Of a stretch of 64,000 nucleotides of DNA, positions 55,271 to 63,802 are shown piece by piece (position 1 is the stretch's first letter; each line of letters starts with the position of its first letter). The notes beneath the pieces were generated by a model. That model saw only the letters and a list, made by a program, of their open reading frames with translations. It was not told the origin of the DNA and did no database searches. The position numbers and the translations under genes are program-made. Source of the DNA: Shouchella oshimensis. Lineage in GTDB: Bacteria; Bacillota; Bacilli; Bacillales; Bacillaceae_D. The DNA lies in NCBI RefSeq assembly GCF_002019765.1, contig NZ_KV917380.1, forward strand, positions 3,488,576-3,552,575, written 5' to 3'.

Positions 55271-55567
55271 TCAATTTAGCGAGACAGCCTCAAAATGCTC
55301 CACAACCGGAAACGGGTCATAAAAATGATGAAGCAGTTGCTTCCACTGAATATACTCAAGCGACTGTCTAAATCCAATGGTATGATCTTCTATGGTTTCC
55401 CATTTCACAAGTAACAAGTATTTACCTTTTACTTCATGACAACGTTGCAATTCATGTGACAGGTAACCTTTCATTGAAGAAATAAGAACAGACGCTTCTC
55501 GAAAGGCCTCTTCATACTCTTTTTCTTTCCCTGGGATAACTTGTAATAGTGCAGCTTCTACTATCAT
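55271..55567 (-). CDS. Antibiotic-biosynthesis-monooxygenase (ABM)-family protein
   Basis: A 98-aa dimeric alpha-beta barrel protein. MIVEAALLQVIPGKEKEYEE at the start, SSMKGYLSHELQRCHEVKGK mid-protein, and LLVKWETIEDHTIGFRQS give the ABM/YgiN ferredoxin-like pattern. Members act as monooxygenases or heme/quinone-related enzymes; no specific role can be assigned. GAAGGAG precedes the ATG. Confidence 0.82.
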   Translation of the reverse strand: MIVEAALLQVIPGKEKEYEEAFREASVLISSMKGYLSHELQRCHEVKGKYLLLVKWETIEDHTIGFRQSLEYIQWKQLLHHFYDPFPVVEHFEAVSLN

Positions 55568-55706
55568 CTTCGCTCCACTCCTTCTCTAGATTTCAGCGGC
55601 TTTATATCTTTTTACATAACCATTGGCTTAGGTGTGTATTAAGAGACAATTCCATCCATACATTTCGCTATACGTAAATAACGATGTATTAGATTCACCT
55701 TCACGT

Positions 55707-55738
55707 AAAAACCCCTATGCATGAACAGCACGGGGGTT
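55707..55738 (-). terminator. Terminator of the aldolase gene
   Basis: AACCCC / GGGGTT stem followed by TTTT on the minus strand, immediately after the aldolase stop. Confidence 0.75.
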
Positions 55739-55745
55739 AAATCTT

Positions 55746-56642
55746 CTATTGTGTTTTGTTTACAGAGGCATCATAAATAGAATCAACAGCTGTTTGTAGC
55801 GCATGGATAAATTCCGATTCAGTCTGATCCGCATGTAAGTCTTGACTAAGGGCTCTGGAAAAACTCGCGATCAATCCTTGATTACGCTTCAGCTTCTTGT
55901 TGGCTTCGTCCCGAGAGTAGCCTCCAGAAAGAACCACAACACGAACGACACGATCATGATCAACAAGCTCTTGATAAAATCCGTCTTTGGATGGGATGGT
56001 TAGTTTCAACATCACCCGTTCATCGTCACGTAGCATGTTCAGATGGGTGAGCAGCTCTTCTTTTAATTGGTGCTCTATCGCTTCTTTATCTGCGCTATGA
56101 ATGTCCACCTCTGGTTCAATGATTGGGACAAGTCCTGCTCTAATAATGGTCTTCCCCATTTCAAACTGCTGCTCGACAACCTTGTGAATCCCCTCTTGAT
56201 TTGCTTCTTTGATAACAGAACGCATCTTTGTACCAAATATATGCCGCTCATTCGCACGCTTGAGGGTTTCATCAAGATGATCGATTGGCTTCATTAATTG
56301 AACGCCATCTTTTTCATCTGCCAATCCCTTATCCACTTTCAGAAAAGGGACAATGCCTTTTTTATTTGCGAGATAATCGGCTGTATAGTCACCGTCAATC
56401 TTACGGTCCATTGTTTGTTCAAACAGGATCGCCCCAAGAATCTTATCAGAATGAAAGGCAGAAGACTTCATGATGCGGGTTCTCATTTCATGAACGAGGT
56501 CAAACATCTCCTCCTCTGAAGCATACGCTTCTTCTGGCACACCGTATTCAGCTAACGCTTTTGGTGTACTCCCGCCACTTTGGTCAAGAGCTGCTATAAA
56601 TCCTTTACCGGTTTTGATTTTTTCCATCTGCTGTGTGTTCAT
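55746..56642 (-). CDS. fda: Class I fructose-bisphosphate aldolase
   Basis: A 298-aa Schiff-base aldolase for fructose-1,6-bisphosphate. [19 protein letters not shown] (about 13-31), [17 protein letters not shown] (about 68-84), [11 protein letters not shown] (about 174-184), and the Lys in [11 protein letters not shown] (about 212-222). It resembles the staphylococcal class I enzyme rather than the zinc-dependent FbaA, so it is likely a second aldolase. GGAAGGAG precedes the ATG. Confidence 0.93.
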   Translation of the reverse strand: MNTQQMEKIKTGKGFIAALDQSGGSTPKALAEYGVPEEAYASEEEMFDLVHEMRTRIMKSSAFHSDKILGAILFEQTMDRKIDGDYTADYLANKKGIVPFLKVDKGLADEKDGVQLMKPIDHLDETLKRANERHIFGTKMRSVIKEANQEGIHKVVEQQFEMGKTIIRAGLVPIIEPEVDIHSADKEAIEHQLKEELLTHLNMLRDDERVMLKLTIPSKDGFYQELVDHDRVVRVVVLSGGYSRDEANKKLKRNQGLIASFSRALSQDLHADQTESEFIHALQTAVDSIYDASVNKTQ

Positions 56643-56753
56643 GTCACGTAACTCCTTCCGTTTTCACCAAACAAATTAGGGTTCTGTTTTGTTTGTACCC
56701 TTTCTTGCCGGTGTTTATACATTTACAGACTGCTGTCACGTTTTTCGCTAACA

Positions 56754-56784
56754 AAAAAAGAACGCTCCTAGAGGACGTCCTTTT
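56754..56784 (-). terminator. Terminator of the marR-nitroreductase operon
   Basis: AAAGGACG / CGTTCTTT (one G-T pair) with inner TCCTCTAGGA, then a seven-T run on the minus strand. Confidence 0.75.
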
Positions 56785-56793
56785 TGTGAAAGC

Positions 56794-57444
56794 TTACTTC
56801 CATTCTGTTACTTGTTCAACCGGCATTCTATACGATTTATACCCAGCTTCGTTCGCTTTACCAATCGAAATTAACATAACCGGAACATACCGTTCTTTTT
56901 CTAAGCCAAATGCTTCAGCGATGTTCTCTTTATCAAATCCGCCAATTGGATTGGTGTCATAGCCAAAGGCTTTCGCTGTTAGCATAAGTTGCATCGATAC
57001 GAGTCCACCATCAATTAAAATGGTTTCCTTGTTCTGTTGATTACTTATGCCTGATAAAAGACCACGAATAGCAGGAACTTGATTTTCTTTCACCTCTTCA
57101 GGCATCAGCCCTAGTTCAACCGCTTTGCCATAGATCTCTTCAAGATAATCTAAATTATTCATATCAGCAAAAACGGCAATGACCGCTGACGACGTCTTTA
57201 CTTGGTTTTGGTTAAATGAAGCAAGTGGCGCTAATGTTGATTTCGCTTCGTCGCTTTCAATTACAACAAATCGCCAAGGTTGCAAGTTAACAGAAGAAGG
57301 TGCTTTTATAGCCGCTGCCAATAGTTCAGTCATTTCTTCTTTTGAGATTTTAACGTTTTCGTCATAAATACGAATGGATTTTCTACTTTCAAGTACGTTT
57401 AAAAAATGTTCCTTCGTTGTCATTTCATTTCCCACTTTATCCAT
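56794..57444 (-). CDS. Nitroreductase-family FMN oxidoreductase
   Basis: A 216-aa FMN enzyme. FMN-binding LESRKSIRIYDENV near the N-terminus, KAPSSVNLQPWRFVVIES (about 43-60) and FGYDTNPIGGFDKENIAEAF (about 159-178) fit NfsA/NfsB-type or NAD(P)H-dependent oxidoreductases. ATG 57444 overlaps the marR stop (ATGGATAA), so the two are co-translated. Presumably detoxifies quinones or nitro compounds under MarR control. Confidence 0.9.
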   Translation of the reverse strand: MDKVGNEMTTKEHFLNVLESRKSIRIYDENVKISKEEMTELLAAAIKAPSSVNLQPWRFVVIESDEAKSTLAPLASFNQNQVKTSSAVIAVFADMNNLDYLEEIYGKAVELGLMPEEVKENQVPAIRGLLSGISNQQNKETILIDGGLVSMQLMLTAKAFGYDTNPIGGFDKENIAEAFGLEKERYVPVMLISIGKANEAGYKSYRMPVEQVTEWK

Positions 57445-57892
57445 TTTCATTACTCTCCTTTGCACGAACGGCTTCTTCAATGTTCAGCTCGACGCGCTGT
57501 ATCATTTTATGGAACAAACTTAATTCTTCTTCTGTAAAGCGATCAAACAGTTGATCAATAAACTCTTTCTTTTCCTTGTATGACTTCTCTATCTCTATCT
57601 TTGCTACCTCTTCTAACTTAACCCATGTGGCACGTTGGTCGTTATCTTTTCGATACCGACTAATGACACCCGATTTTTCCAATTGCTTTAAATGTCTCGT
57701 AATGGCGGCAGGATCTATATTCAATTGCTTCTGCAAGTCCGCTTGAAGAATTTCGTTTTCTTCAAGAAGGGCATGCAGTATTTGAATACGTGACGTACTG
57801 GCTCCAAAACAAGATTCAAAACCTGAACATAACTCTTTATTTACAGACTGTAACTTTAAGAACAGCTCTACTTTAAGTGCACACGAATTCAT
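57437..57892 (-). CDS. MarR-family transcriptional regulator
   Basis: A 151-aa repressor. The winged helix shows LLEENEILQADLQKQLNIDP (about 41-60) then AITRHLKQLEKSGVISRYRK and the wing DNDQRATWVKLEE. Cys residues (4, 22, 28) near the N-terminus could be redox sensors as in the YodB/OhrR branch; inference. An AT-rich inverted repeat just upstream is the probable operator. First gene of an operon with the nitroreductase. Confidence 0.88.
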   Translation of the reverse strand: MNSCALKVELFLKLQSVNKELCSGFESCFGASTSRIQILHALLEENEILQADLQKQLNIDPAAITRHLKQLEKSGVISRYRKDNDQRATWVKLEEVAKIEIEKSYKEKKEFIDQLFDRFTEEELSLFHKMIQRVELNIEEAVRAKESNENG

Positions 57893-57920
57893 TAATGGCC
57901 TCCTTTACTTGACTCCTCAA

Positions 57921-57953
57921 TTATTGATATCGAAATGATTGATATATCAATAA
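57921..57953 (-). promoter_or_regulatory. Probable MarR operator
   Basis: TTATTGATAT...ATATCAATAA inverted repeat with the internal perfect palindrome ATTGATATATCAAT (57938-57951), 29-61 bases before the marR start. Confidence 0.6.
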
Positions 57954-58036
57954 TATAGGATGAACCGTCTTCTATTGTCAATACAATTTTTAAAAACGCT
58001 TCTCTTATAACCACATTAAGAAGGAATACATCAATA

Positions 58037-58062
58037 AAGCCAAGGCTTTACAGCCTTGGCTT
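58037..58062 (-). terminator. Terminator of chrA
   Basis: AAGCCAAGGC / GCCTTGGCTT, a 10-bp perfect stem with a 6-base loop, about 44 bases after the chrA stop. Confidence 0.75.
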
Positions 58063-58105
58063 AGATGCAGCTCTTCACTTAAACATACAAAAGGGTGTTC
58101 GTTAG

Positions 58106-59305
58106 TTAGAGGGCACTTACTATAGCACCACAGATTGCCCCTGTTACAACAATCACCCAAGGCGGTAGCTTCCAATAAACCAACATGCTAAACAAAATCG
58201 CTACAAGCGCAAAATCAATTGGTTCAAAAACAGCACTTATCCAAATCGGTTGATAAAAAGCAGAAAGTAAAAGACCAACAACAGCTGCATTTACACCCAT
58301 TAATGCGCCGTTTACTTTAGGATTTCGTCTTAACTGGTCCCAGAATGGAATCGCCCCTAGTATTAAAAGAAACGCCGGTAAGAATATAGCCACTGTTGCC
58401 ATTAAGCCGCCTAGCCATCCATTCATTGTGGCTCCTAAATAAGCAGCGAACGTAAACAATGGTCCCGGTACGGCCTGGGTCACTCCATACCCAGCAAGGA
58501 ATGCCTCTTCACTTACCAATCCAGTTGGCACAAATTCTCGTTCCAGTAAAGGCAGCACCACATGACCACCGCCGAAAACCAACGAACCGGATCGATAAAA
58601 ACGATCAAACATGTCAATCCATTGAATGGACGTTAGTTCTCTTACTAGCGGTAATAGTAGAAGCAAGCCAACAAAGAGTGATAAGCAAATGATGCCAAAG
58701 CGACGCGATAACGGAAAGGACATTTCAGACTTCACATGATTGTCTTGATGCTTGTACATCACATAACCTAGACAAGCAGCCAACAGAATGATTCCAACTT
58801 GCGCAGCCAGAGTATGCCACAATAAGGTAACGACCAATGCGAGAAGAGCAATCGCTTTTCTTTTTAAATCGGGGGTTAACTTTTTCGCCATTCCTATGAT
58901 GGCATGAGCTACAATTGCTACTGCCACCAATTTAAGACCATGAATCCAACCAGTTAACTCAACACCAGTTGTTTGCATAAATAGAGCGAACAGAATAAGA
59001 ACAAAAACAGACGGGAGTGTAAAGCCGAGGAACGATAGAACCCCTCCTAGAACGCCACCACGAAGGACGCCAATCCCAATCCCTACTTGGCTACTGGCAG
59101 GACCAGGAAGGAATTGAGACAATGCGACTAAATCTGCATAGCTTTTTTCATTGATCCACTTTTTTCGCCGTACATATTCCTCGTGAAAATACCCTAAATG
59201 AGCGATAGGTCCTCCGAATGAGGTTAACCCTAACTTTGTGGACACAACGAGGATCTCCCACCACGTATGGACCTTGCTTTTTTCTTTTTTGTGATTCAAC
59301 CACAA
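58106..59305 (-). CDS. chrA: Chromate transporter ChrA, long form
   Basis: A 399-aa membrane protein with two CHR domains. Each shows the FGG motif: TKLGLTSFGGPIAHLGYFHE (about 23-42) with ALSQFLPGPASSQVGIGIG (about 61-79), and SGSLVFGGGHVVLPLLEREF (about 241-260) with YGVTQAVPGPLFTFAAYLG. Exports chromate or related oxyanions. The start at TTG 59305 is tentative; GAGGTG lies just before it and TTG 59299 is an alternative. It stands alone. Confidence 0.92.
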   Translation of the reverse strand: MWLNHKKEKSKVHTWWEILVVSTKLGLTSFGGPIAHLGYFHEEYVRRKKWINEKSYADLVALSQFLPGPASSQVGIGIGVLRGGVLGGVLSFLGFTLPSVFVLILFALFMQTTGVELTGWIHGLKLVAVAIVAHAIIGMAKKLTPDLKRKAIALLALVVTLLWHTLAAQVGIILLAACLGYVMYKHQDNHVKSEMSFPLSRRFGIICLSLFVGLLLLLPLVRELTSIQWIDMFDRFYRSGSLVFGGGHVVLPLLEREFVPTGLVSEEAFLAGYGVTQAVPGPLFTFAAYLGATMNGWLGGLMATVAIFLPAFLLILGAIPFWDQLRRNPKVNGALMGVNAAVVGLLLSAFYQPIWISAVFEPIDFALVAILFSMLVYWKLPPWVIVVTGAICGAIVSAL

Positions 59306-59453
59306 ACACCTCTTGCGAAATCTTTTTGTTACAATGTATCTAAAATACTATCACGACAGTATACGAAATCCTTCTTATCACGAGGAACTTTACAAAATCT
59401 TAAAAGTTTAATCGTGGAGAGACACCATTCAGTTTACTTTATAACAACGATCC

Positions 59454-59807
59454 TTGGTTGGAATTAAATTAACTTTTAACTCTTTAATCAAAGCTGGAAT
59501 TGTAATATTAAATGCTCTAAAACCTCATACTTATGCTAGAATCCTTTATCAAGGTCAAGCTGGTCGCAAAACGCCTTCCCATAGGTTACTAAACACTCAT
59601 TTGAGTTCAGTTCGCAATAATACCAATGTTAGAAAGAGCGCAGCTTCTCATGAATTCGGTCACGTAATAGGGCTTGATGATCGTACAAGTGGTAAGTCAA
59701 TAATAAATACAAGTCGTAATCGTAATACATTGATAGAAGGCATTGCAACTGATATAGCTAACGTAAACAGAAGATTAATGAATAGGGGGACAATAGAACA
59801 AGACTAA
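59454..59807 (+). pseudogene. Remnant of a secreted zinc metalloprotease (matrixin-like)
   Basis: The open frame keeps SAASHEFGHVIGLDDRTSGK (about 62-81), the HExxHxxGxxD zinc motif of M10-type proteases, followed by IINTSRNRNTLIEG. The N-terminal signal peptide and most of the catalytic fold are missing, and upstream stops break the frame. It is probably non-functional. The Met start is not preceded by a ribosome site. Confidence 0.7.
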
Positions 59808-60014
59808 AGTCTTCTTATTTATTTCCATGTAGTTGACTTATCTTTATAATTTGTCCTAGCAGACCTCTAAGCAATCCCTCACGAATAAACGTGTTTATTA
59901 ACAGGTAGAAAGCACGCATCTTATCGGCTATTTAATTTTTTCTTATTAGCAATTTGTTATTTTACTGTACGACCGGAAAATTTTTTCACAGCAGAACTAA
60001 CACGAACATACCTA

Positions 60015-60767
60015 ATGTACGCCAAAATTGCTGAACGATTGCTCGACAAAGTAGACGATCAAGCCGAAAAAGCTGAATTTTATCAAAAGCTTGGAATGAG
60101 TTATTACAAGATCGACCAATATACGTTTGCCATTTCCTATACCGAGCAGGCTCTAGAAATATTTGAAAGAGACTCGTTATATAAAAAGAACGAAATTACT
60201 TGTAAACTAGCCCTCGCCATCATTGCAAGCGAAATGAAGCTATTTGACACGGCAGAAGCTCTTTATAGAGAAATTGGCAAAATGACAAAGCCTTACCCCT
60301 ATGAAAATGCTCTTACATATCACAACTTAGGACTTCACTACATAGCATTAGATCAGTTTGTAAATGCCATGGAAAGCTTCAAAATGGCACTAGCTATTCC
60401 TGAATTCAAAGACTCCGTAACAGCAGTAAAAACAACGTATCATCTATACAATGTTCAAATGATGATGGGCACTTACTCATACGGTATGGACGATCTCGAA
60501 AAAAGAGTCAAAAGGCTTAAACTTCCGGAATTCATTGCACGCTGTAAGATCAGTCGTGGACTATATCTTGAAAACAATATCACTCTTGTTAATACCGGTT
60601 TAGCCACGCTTGAATCGGACGAATTGTATTTTGAATATGCATTAATGTGTGACGAAATATCACACTATTTCGAGTCTAAAGGAGATTTAGCACGTTCCCT
60701 CGAATATTTAAAGTTGGCTCGAAAAATGGGTCAAAACAATCATATTGTGGGGGTGAATCAAACTTAA
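60015..60767 (+). pseudogene. N-terminally truncated Rap-family aspartate phosphatase/regulator
   Basis: A 250-aa helical protein of TPR repeats (EKAEFYQKLGMSYYKIDQYT, NALTYHNLGLHYIALDQFVN, ALMCDEISHYFESKGDLARS), matching the peptide-binding part of Rap proteins. Full Rap proteins are about 370 aa; the N-terminal three-helix bundle that contacts Spo0F or ComA is gone, though codons upstream of the ATG (PENFFTAELTRTYL) still look Rap-like. It has no clear ribosome site. A Phr-like frame follows directly. Confidence 0.75.
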
Positions 60768-60901
60768 AAAAATGGTCTTATGCACTTTTAGCAACTGCCA
60801 TCATCACTATTATTACGACTAACTCTCCGGGCGGAAAAGGCGATGTCGAACAAGCAGGTGGAGGAAAAGGCGACGTTGAAACGGCTCCATTCAACATGTG
60901 A
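60764..60901 (+). pseudogene. Phr-like signal peptide precursor frame with duplicated motif
   Basis: In the frame after the rap stop: KKWSYALLATAIITIITTN, a positively charged start and hydrophobic export segment, followed by SPGGKGDVEQAGGGKGDVET and a short tail to TGA 60901. GGKGDVE occurs twice, so two copies of a signalling peptide may be encoded. No ATG, GTG or TTG start exists in this frame, so expression is doubtful; a frameshift or mutation has probably removed the start. Confidence 0.5.
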
Positions 60902-60980
60902 ATTACTACTGATAGATTTAGGAAGTATTTAAGTACCATCTTGATCACAAATAGGTTTTGAGATTAGCACATCCTACAAA

Positions 60981-61014
60981 AAAGACAATCGCAAAGTAAC
61001 GGTTGTCTTTTTTT
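60981..61014 (+). terminator. Terminator of the rap/phr unit
   Basis: AAAGACAATCG / CGGTTGTCTTT (one G-T pair) with an 8-base loop and a run of T. Confidence 0.85.
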
Positions 61015-61131
61015 ATCATTTAGATAGATACATTGATTGGACATACAATAAAAGATGGAGCTTGTACCCTCCCTCATTGTTATGAAAGCATATACTAACA
61101 ACGAGTTAAGGATACAAATTTTAGCTTTATC

Positions 61132-61293
61132 TTAATCTACATCCTCACCATGTGAAGCGAATAATTTTTCTAACAAATAGTTTTTCTTCTTGGTGTTTTT
61201 AACGATCTTAAATTGAACACCAATCAGTGTATTTGATTCGTTCTACTTTACGCTTCTTCCATCTACCATACTTCTTTACAAAATGCCAAGACG
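61132..61293 (-). pseudogene. Frameshifted remnant of an unknown small protein
   Basis: Two adjacent minus-strand frames give protein-like sequence (WHFVKKYGRWKKRKVERIKY, then LIGVQFKIVKNTKKKNYLLE and onward to ASHGEDVD and TAA at 61132). They are joined only if one frameshift near 61226 is allowed, and no start is visible. Family not recognised. Confidence 0.35.
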
Positions 61294-61313
61294 TTCAAAA
61301 TTTTAAAATCTTA

Positions 61314-62186
61314 TCAAAGAGGTTTTCTATGCTCGTCTTTCGTTAATCGTAACTCGGCTAATATCTCTTTTTTGCGCTGGTCGTCTACATAAATCTTACG
61401 GGAAAACACATCGTACTTTTCCATTCGAATTGCTTGTAAAATCTCTCTGTACATGATAGTAGCCCCATATACACTAAATTTGGCTTCATTAGGATACACA
61501 TCCAACTGCTCTAAAGACTGGTCATAGTAGTGTTCGGCTTTTCTAGCTACTGCTTCCCACAGATCAATAAACGATTGGTCGACAACTCCTGCTTTTAACT
61601 GCTCCTCGGTCACCCCGTACTCATTCATTAGATCAATAGGCAAGTAAATTTTGCCTCTTTGAAGATCCTCTCCCACATCCCGTAGGATGTTCGTAAGCTG
61701 CATTCCTTTTCCAAGGGCAATAGCGCTTTCCCTCAATGCGTGATGATCCTTTGGCGCAAGAATAGGTAAGAGCATTAGCCCGACAGTACTGGCTACAAAG
61801 TACGAATACTGCTCCAACTCTTCTATAGTGACGATCCGCTTTATTCGCAAATCGAACGCTTGTCCTTTTAATTGATCTTTAAAATCGGATGGATTCACAT
61901 GAAACTGGTTAAACACATCTTTTAGCGCTAGCCACTCGGGCTGGGAAACATCTTTATCTACAAGCATCTGATCGAACTGTTGCTCAAACGTTTTTAGTTT
62001 AAGCCTTTTTGTAAACATCTCGCCTTCATCGTCAACAATGTCATCTGCTTGTCTGCAAAAAGCATAAATCGCCCAAACAGCTCTTCTCTGCTTTACTGGG
62101 AGAAAATGAAAAGCTTTCGAAAACGTAGCAGAATGTGTTTTCATTCTTTCATAGCATAGCGCATAGGCATCATCTAAATCAGTCAT
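61314..62186 (-). CDS. crtM: Phytoene/dehydrosqualene synthase-family enzyme
   Basis: A 290-aa head-to-head prenyl synthase. First aspartate-rich motif FCRQADDIVDDEGEM (about 43-57), second motif LRDVGEDLQRGKIYLPIDL (about 164-182). Length and N-terminus fit CrtM-like C30 or squalene-type enzymes, but the carotenoid desaturase genes are not in the window, so the product (dehydrosqualene, squalene or phytoene) is open. ATG 62186 follows GAGG by ten bases; TTG 62192 directly follows the ctaA stop. Encoded immediately after ctaA. Confidence 0.85.
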   Translation of the reverse strand: MTDLDDAYALCYERMKTHSATFSKAFHFLPVKQRRAVWAIYAFCRQADDIVDDEGEMFTKRLKLKTFEQQFDQMLVDKDVSQPEWLALKDVFNQFHVNPSDFKDQLKGQAFDLRIKRIVTIEELEQYSYFVASTVGLMLLPILAPKDHHALRESAIALGKGMQLTNILRDVGEDLQRGKIYLPIDLMNEYGVTEEQLKAGVVDQSFIDLWEAVARKAEHYYDQSLEQLDVYPNEAKFSVYGATIMYREILQAIRMEKYDVFSRKIYVDDQRKKEILAELRLTKDEHRKPL

Positions 62187-62192
62187 CTTCAA

Positions 62193-63080
62193 TCATCCTC
62201 TTCTCGATAAAACGATGGTATACGTAAACAAAGCAAATAAAAGAGAAATCGTTAGCGCATGGATTATTCCAATTGTTAAGTTTTGATTATATGTGAGTAC
62301 CATTCCAATCCCACTGGCAAGTTGAATGCCAATCAGCCCTGTACTGATCAAACTAATGATAACGAGGGATCGTTGCTTTTTGTACATACGAATGGCCCAA
62401 ACGGCAAATAGAAGTACGAGCAAGGCTAACGTCATTCCTGCAAGCCGATGAAACATTTGGGCAAACACAATCGTCCCTTCACTAAAAAGGATCCATTCAC
62501 CATTACATAGTGGAAACCCAGAGCATGCCGTCGCAGCGCCCATATGCTTCACAAATGCCCCTGTATAAATAACCAAGTACGAATAAATGGTGAGGGCTAT
62601 CACATACCGAAGAAATGCTTTTTCTACAGTCACCTTAAACGGATTCCACCGCTTTTCAAATGTAAACAGCGTGATAACAGAGACAGCCGCTAATGAAATG
62701 GCTGAAAAGCCGAAATGAAGGGCCATAATTAACGGCGGTTGCCCATAAACAACTTGACCAGCTCCCATTAAACCTTGAAGCAAAATAGCCGCTGAAGCTA
62801 AAAGAGCAAAAAAGCGAATCTCTTTTACATAGGATAACCGTTTCCAAGACCAGAAGGATAAGATGAACACAAGCATACCAGCTATACTGGATAGTAAGCG
62901 GTGTGTGTATTCAATAATCGTTTCTAACGTTGGATTGTACGGAATAACATCTCCAAAACAGAGTGGCCAAGTTGTTCCACAGCCTTGTCCAGAGCCGGTC
63001 TTTGTGACAATGGAGCCTTGAAGTAGCACAAACAGTACAACAATGGTTGTTACGATGGAAAAAATCCGGAGCTTCTTCAT
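62193..63080 (-). CDS. ctaA: Heme A synthase (COX15/CtaA)
   Basis: A 295-aa eight-helix membrane enzyme that oxidises the C8 methyl of heme O to make heme A for cytochrome aa3 oxidase. Cys pair in SGQGCGTTWPLCFG (about 30-43), Glu/His in IIEYTHRLLSSIAG (about 54-67), second pair in ATACSGFPLCNG (about 177-188) and further heme His in MFHRLAGMT. ATG 63080 overlaps the upstream hydrolase stop (ATGA), with GGGGG before it. Confidence 0.93.
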   Translation of the reverse strand: MKKLRIFSIVTTIVVLFVLLQGSIVTKTGSGQGCGTTWPLCFGDVIPYNPTLETIIEYTHRLLSSIAGMLVFILSFWSWKRLSYVKEIRFFALLASAAILLQGLMGAGQVVYGQPPLIMALHFGFSAISLAAVSVITLFTFEKRWNPFKVTVEKAFLRYVIALTIYSYLVIYTGAFVKHMGAATACSGFPLCNGEWILFSEGTIVFAQMFHRLAGMTLALLVLLFAVWAIRMYKKQRSLVIISLISTGLIGIQLASGIGMVLTYNQNLTIGIIHALTISLLFALFTYTIVLSRRG

Positions 63081-63802
63081 ACGTCCCCCTGGTCGTCTAT
63101 CCACTCTAAAATAGTTGTTATGATCATCTCTTGTTGCTTATCAACAGAAATAGCGGCTTCATTGTCTCCAGATTGAGGCCCATATACCCCGAACTGAGCG
63201 TGATTTCCTCCCTCTATCTCAATAAATTGAGCAGGATTAGGAAGATTTGGGCGATACTGATTGATTTTTTCAGGTGTACTTAAGCCGTCTTCAGAACCAC
63301 TAATCGACAAAACCGGAAGCTGAGACGTTTGTAAGTAATCATTATCAGCAGCATAAGCACCTAATAACACTAAACCAGAAACCTTATCCAAGTTTGCATC
63401 TGCATACATAGCAGCTGCCGCTCCTCCCATGGAATGACCACCTATATACCAGTTCAACGAGTCAACGCCCTCCCTTTGAAACAACTCATCCGCTTTAGAA
63501 AGGTCAAAAATAGGTAAATTCAAGCGGACAGATGGAATGGCTACCGTGATGCCTTGGCTAGCTAATTCCTCACCTAAAAAGGCGTAAGCATCTGGTTCTA
63601 CTTTGGCTCCTGGATAGAGGACGAGCCCATTTTGCGGGTCATCCGCTTCAAATAAAAGCCAACCATCTTGTTCCTTTACGCTTTTAGGAAGGTCTCTAAT
63701 AGCACTGTACGTATTTTGTGACCAGATATAAAAGCCTAGAATACTAGATATAATAAGAGCGAGGATAATGAGCAATACGAGTTTCATTCTTTTTTTCTTC
63801 AT
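63077..63802 (-). CDS. Membrane-anchored or exported alpha/beta-hydrolase
   Basis: A 241-aa protein with an N-terminal hydrophobic anchor/signal (about 6-28, LVLLIILALIISSILGFYIW). Nucleophile WYIGGHSMGGAAAAMYAD (Ser about 128), acid in LSISGSEDGLSTP and His in EIEGGNHAQFGVYGP. ATG 63802 overlaps the preceding stop (TAATG), which supports this start over the longer frame. Located before ctaA in a coupled run; substrate unknown. Confidence 0.85.
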   Translation of the reverse strand: MKKKRMKLVLLIILALIISSILGFYIWSQNTYSAIRDLPKSVKEQDGWLLFEADDPQNGLVLYPGAKVEPDAYAFLGEELASQGITVAIPSVRLNLPIFDLSKADELFQREGVDSLNWYIGGHSMGGAAAAMYADANLDKVSGLVLLGAYAADNDYLQTSQLPVLSISGSEDGLSTPEKINQYRPNLPNPAQFIEIEGGNHAQFGVYGPQSGDNEAAISVDKQQEMIITTILEWIDDQGDV

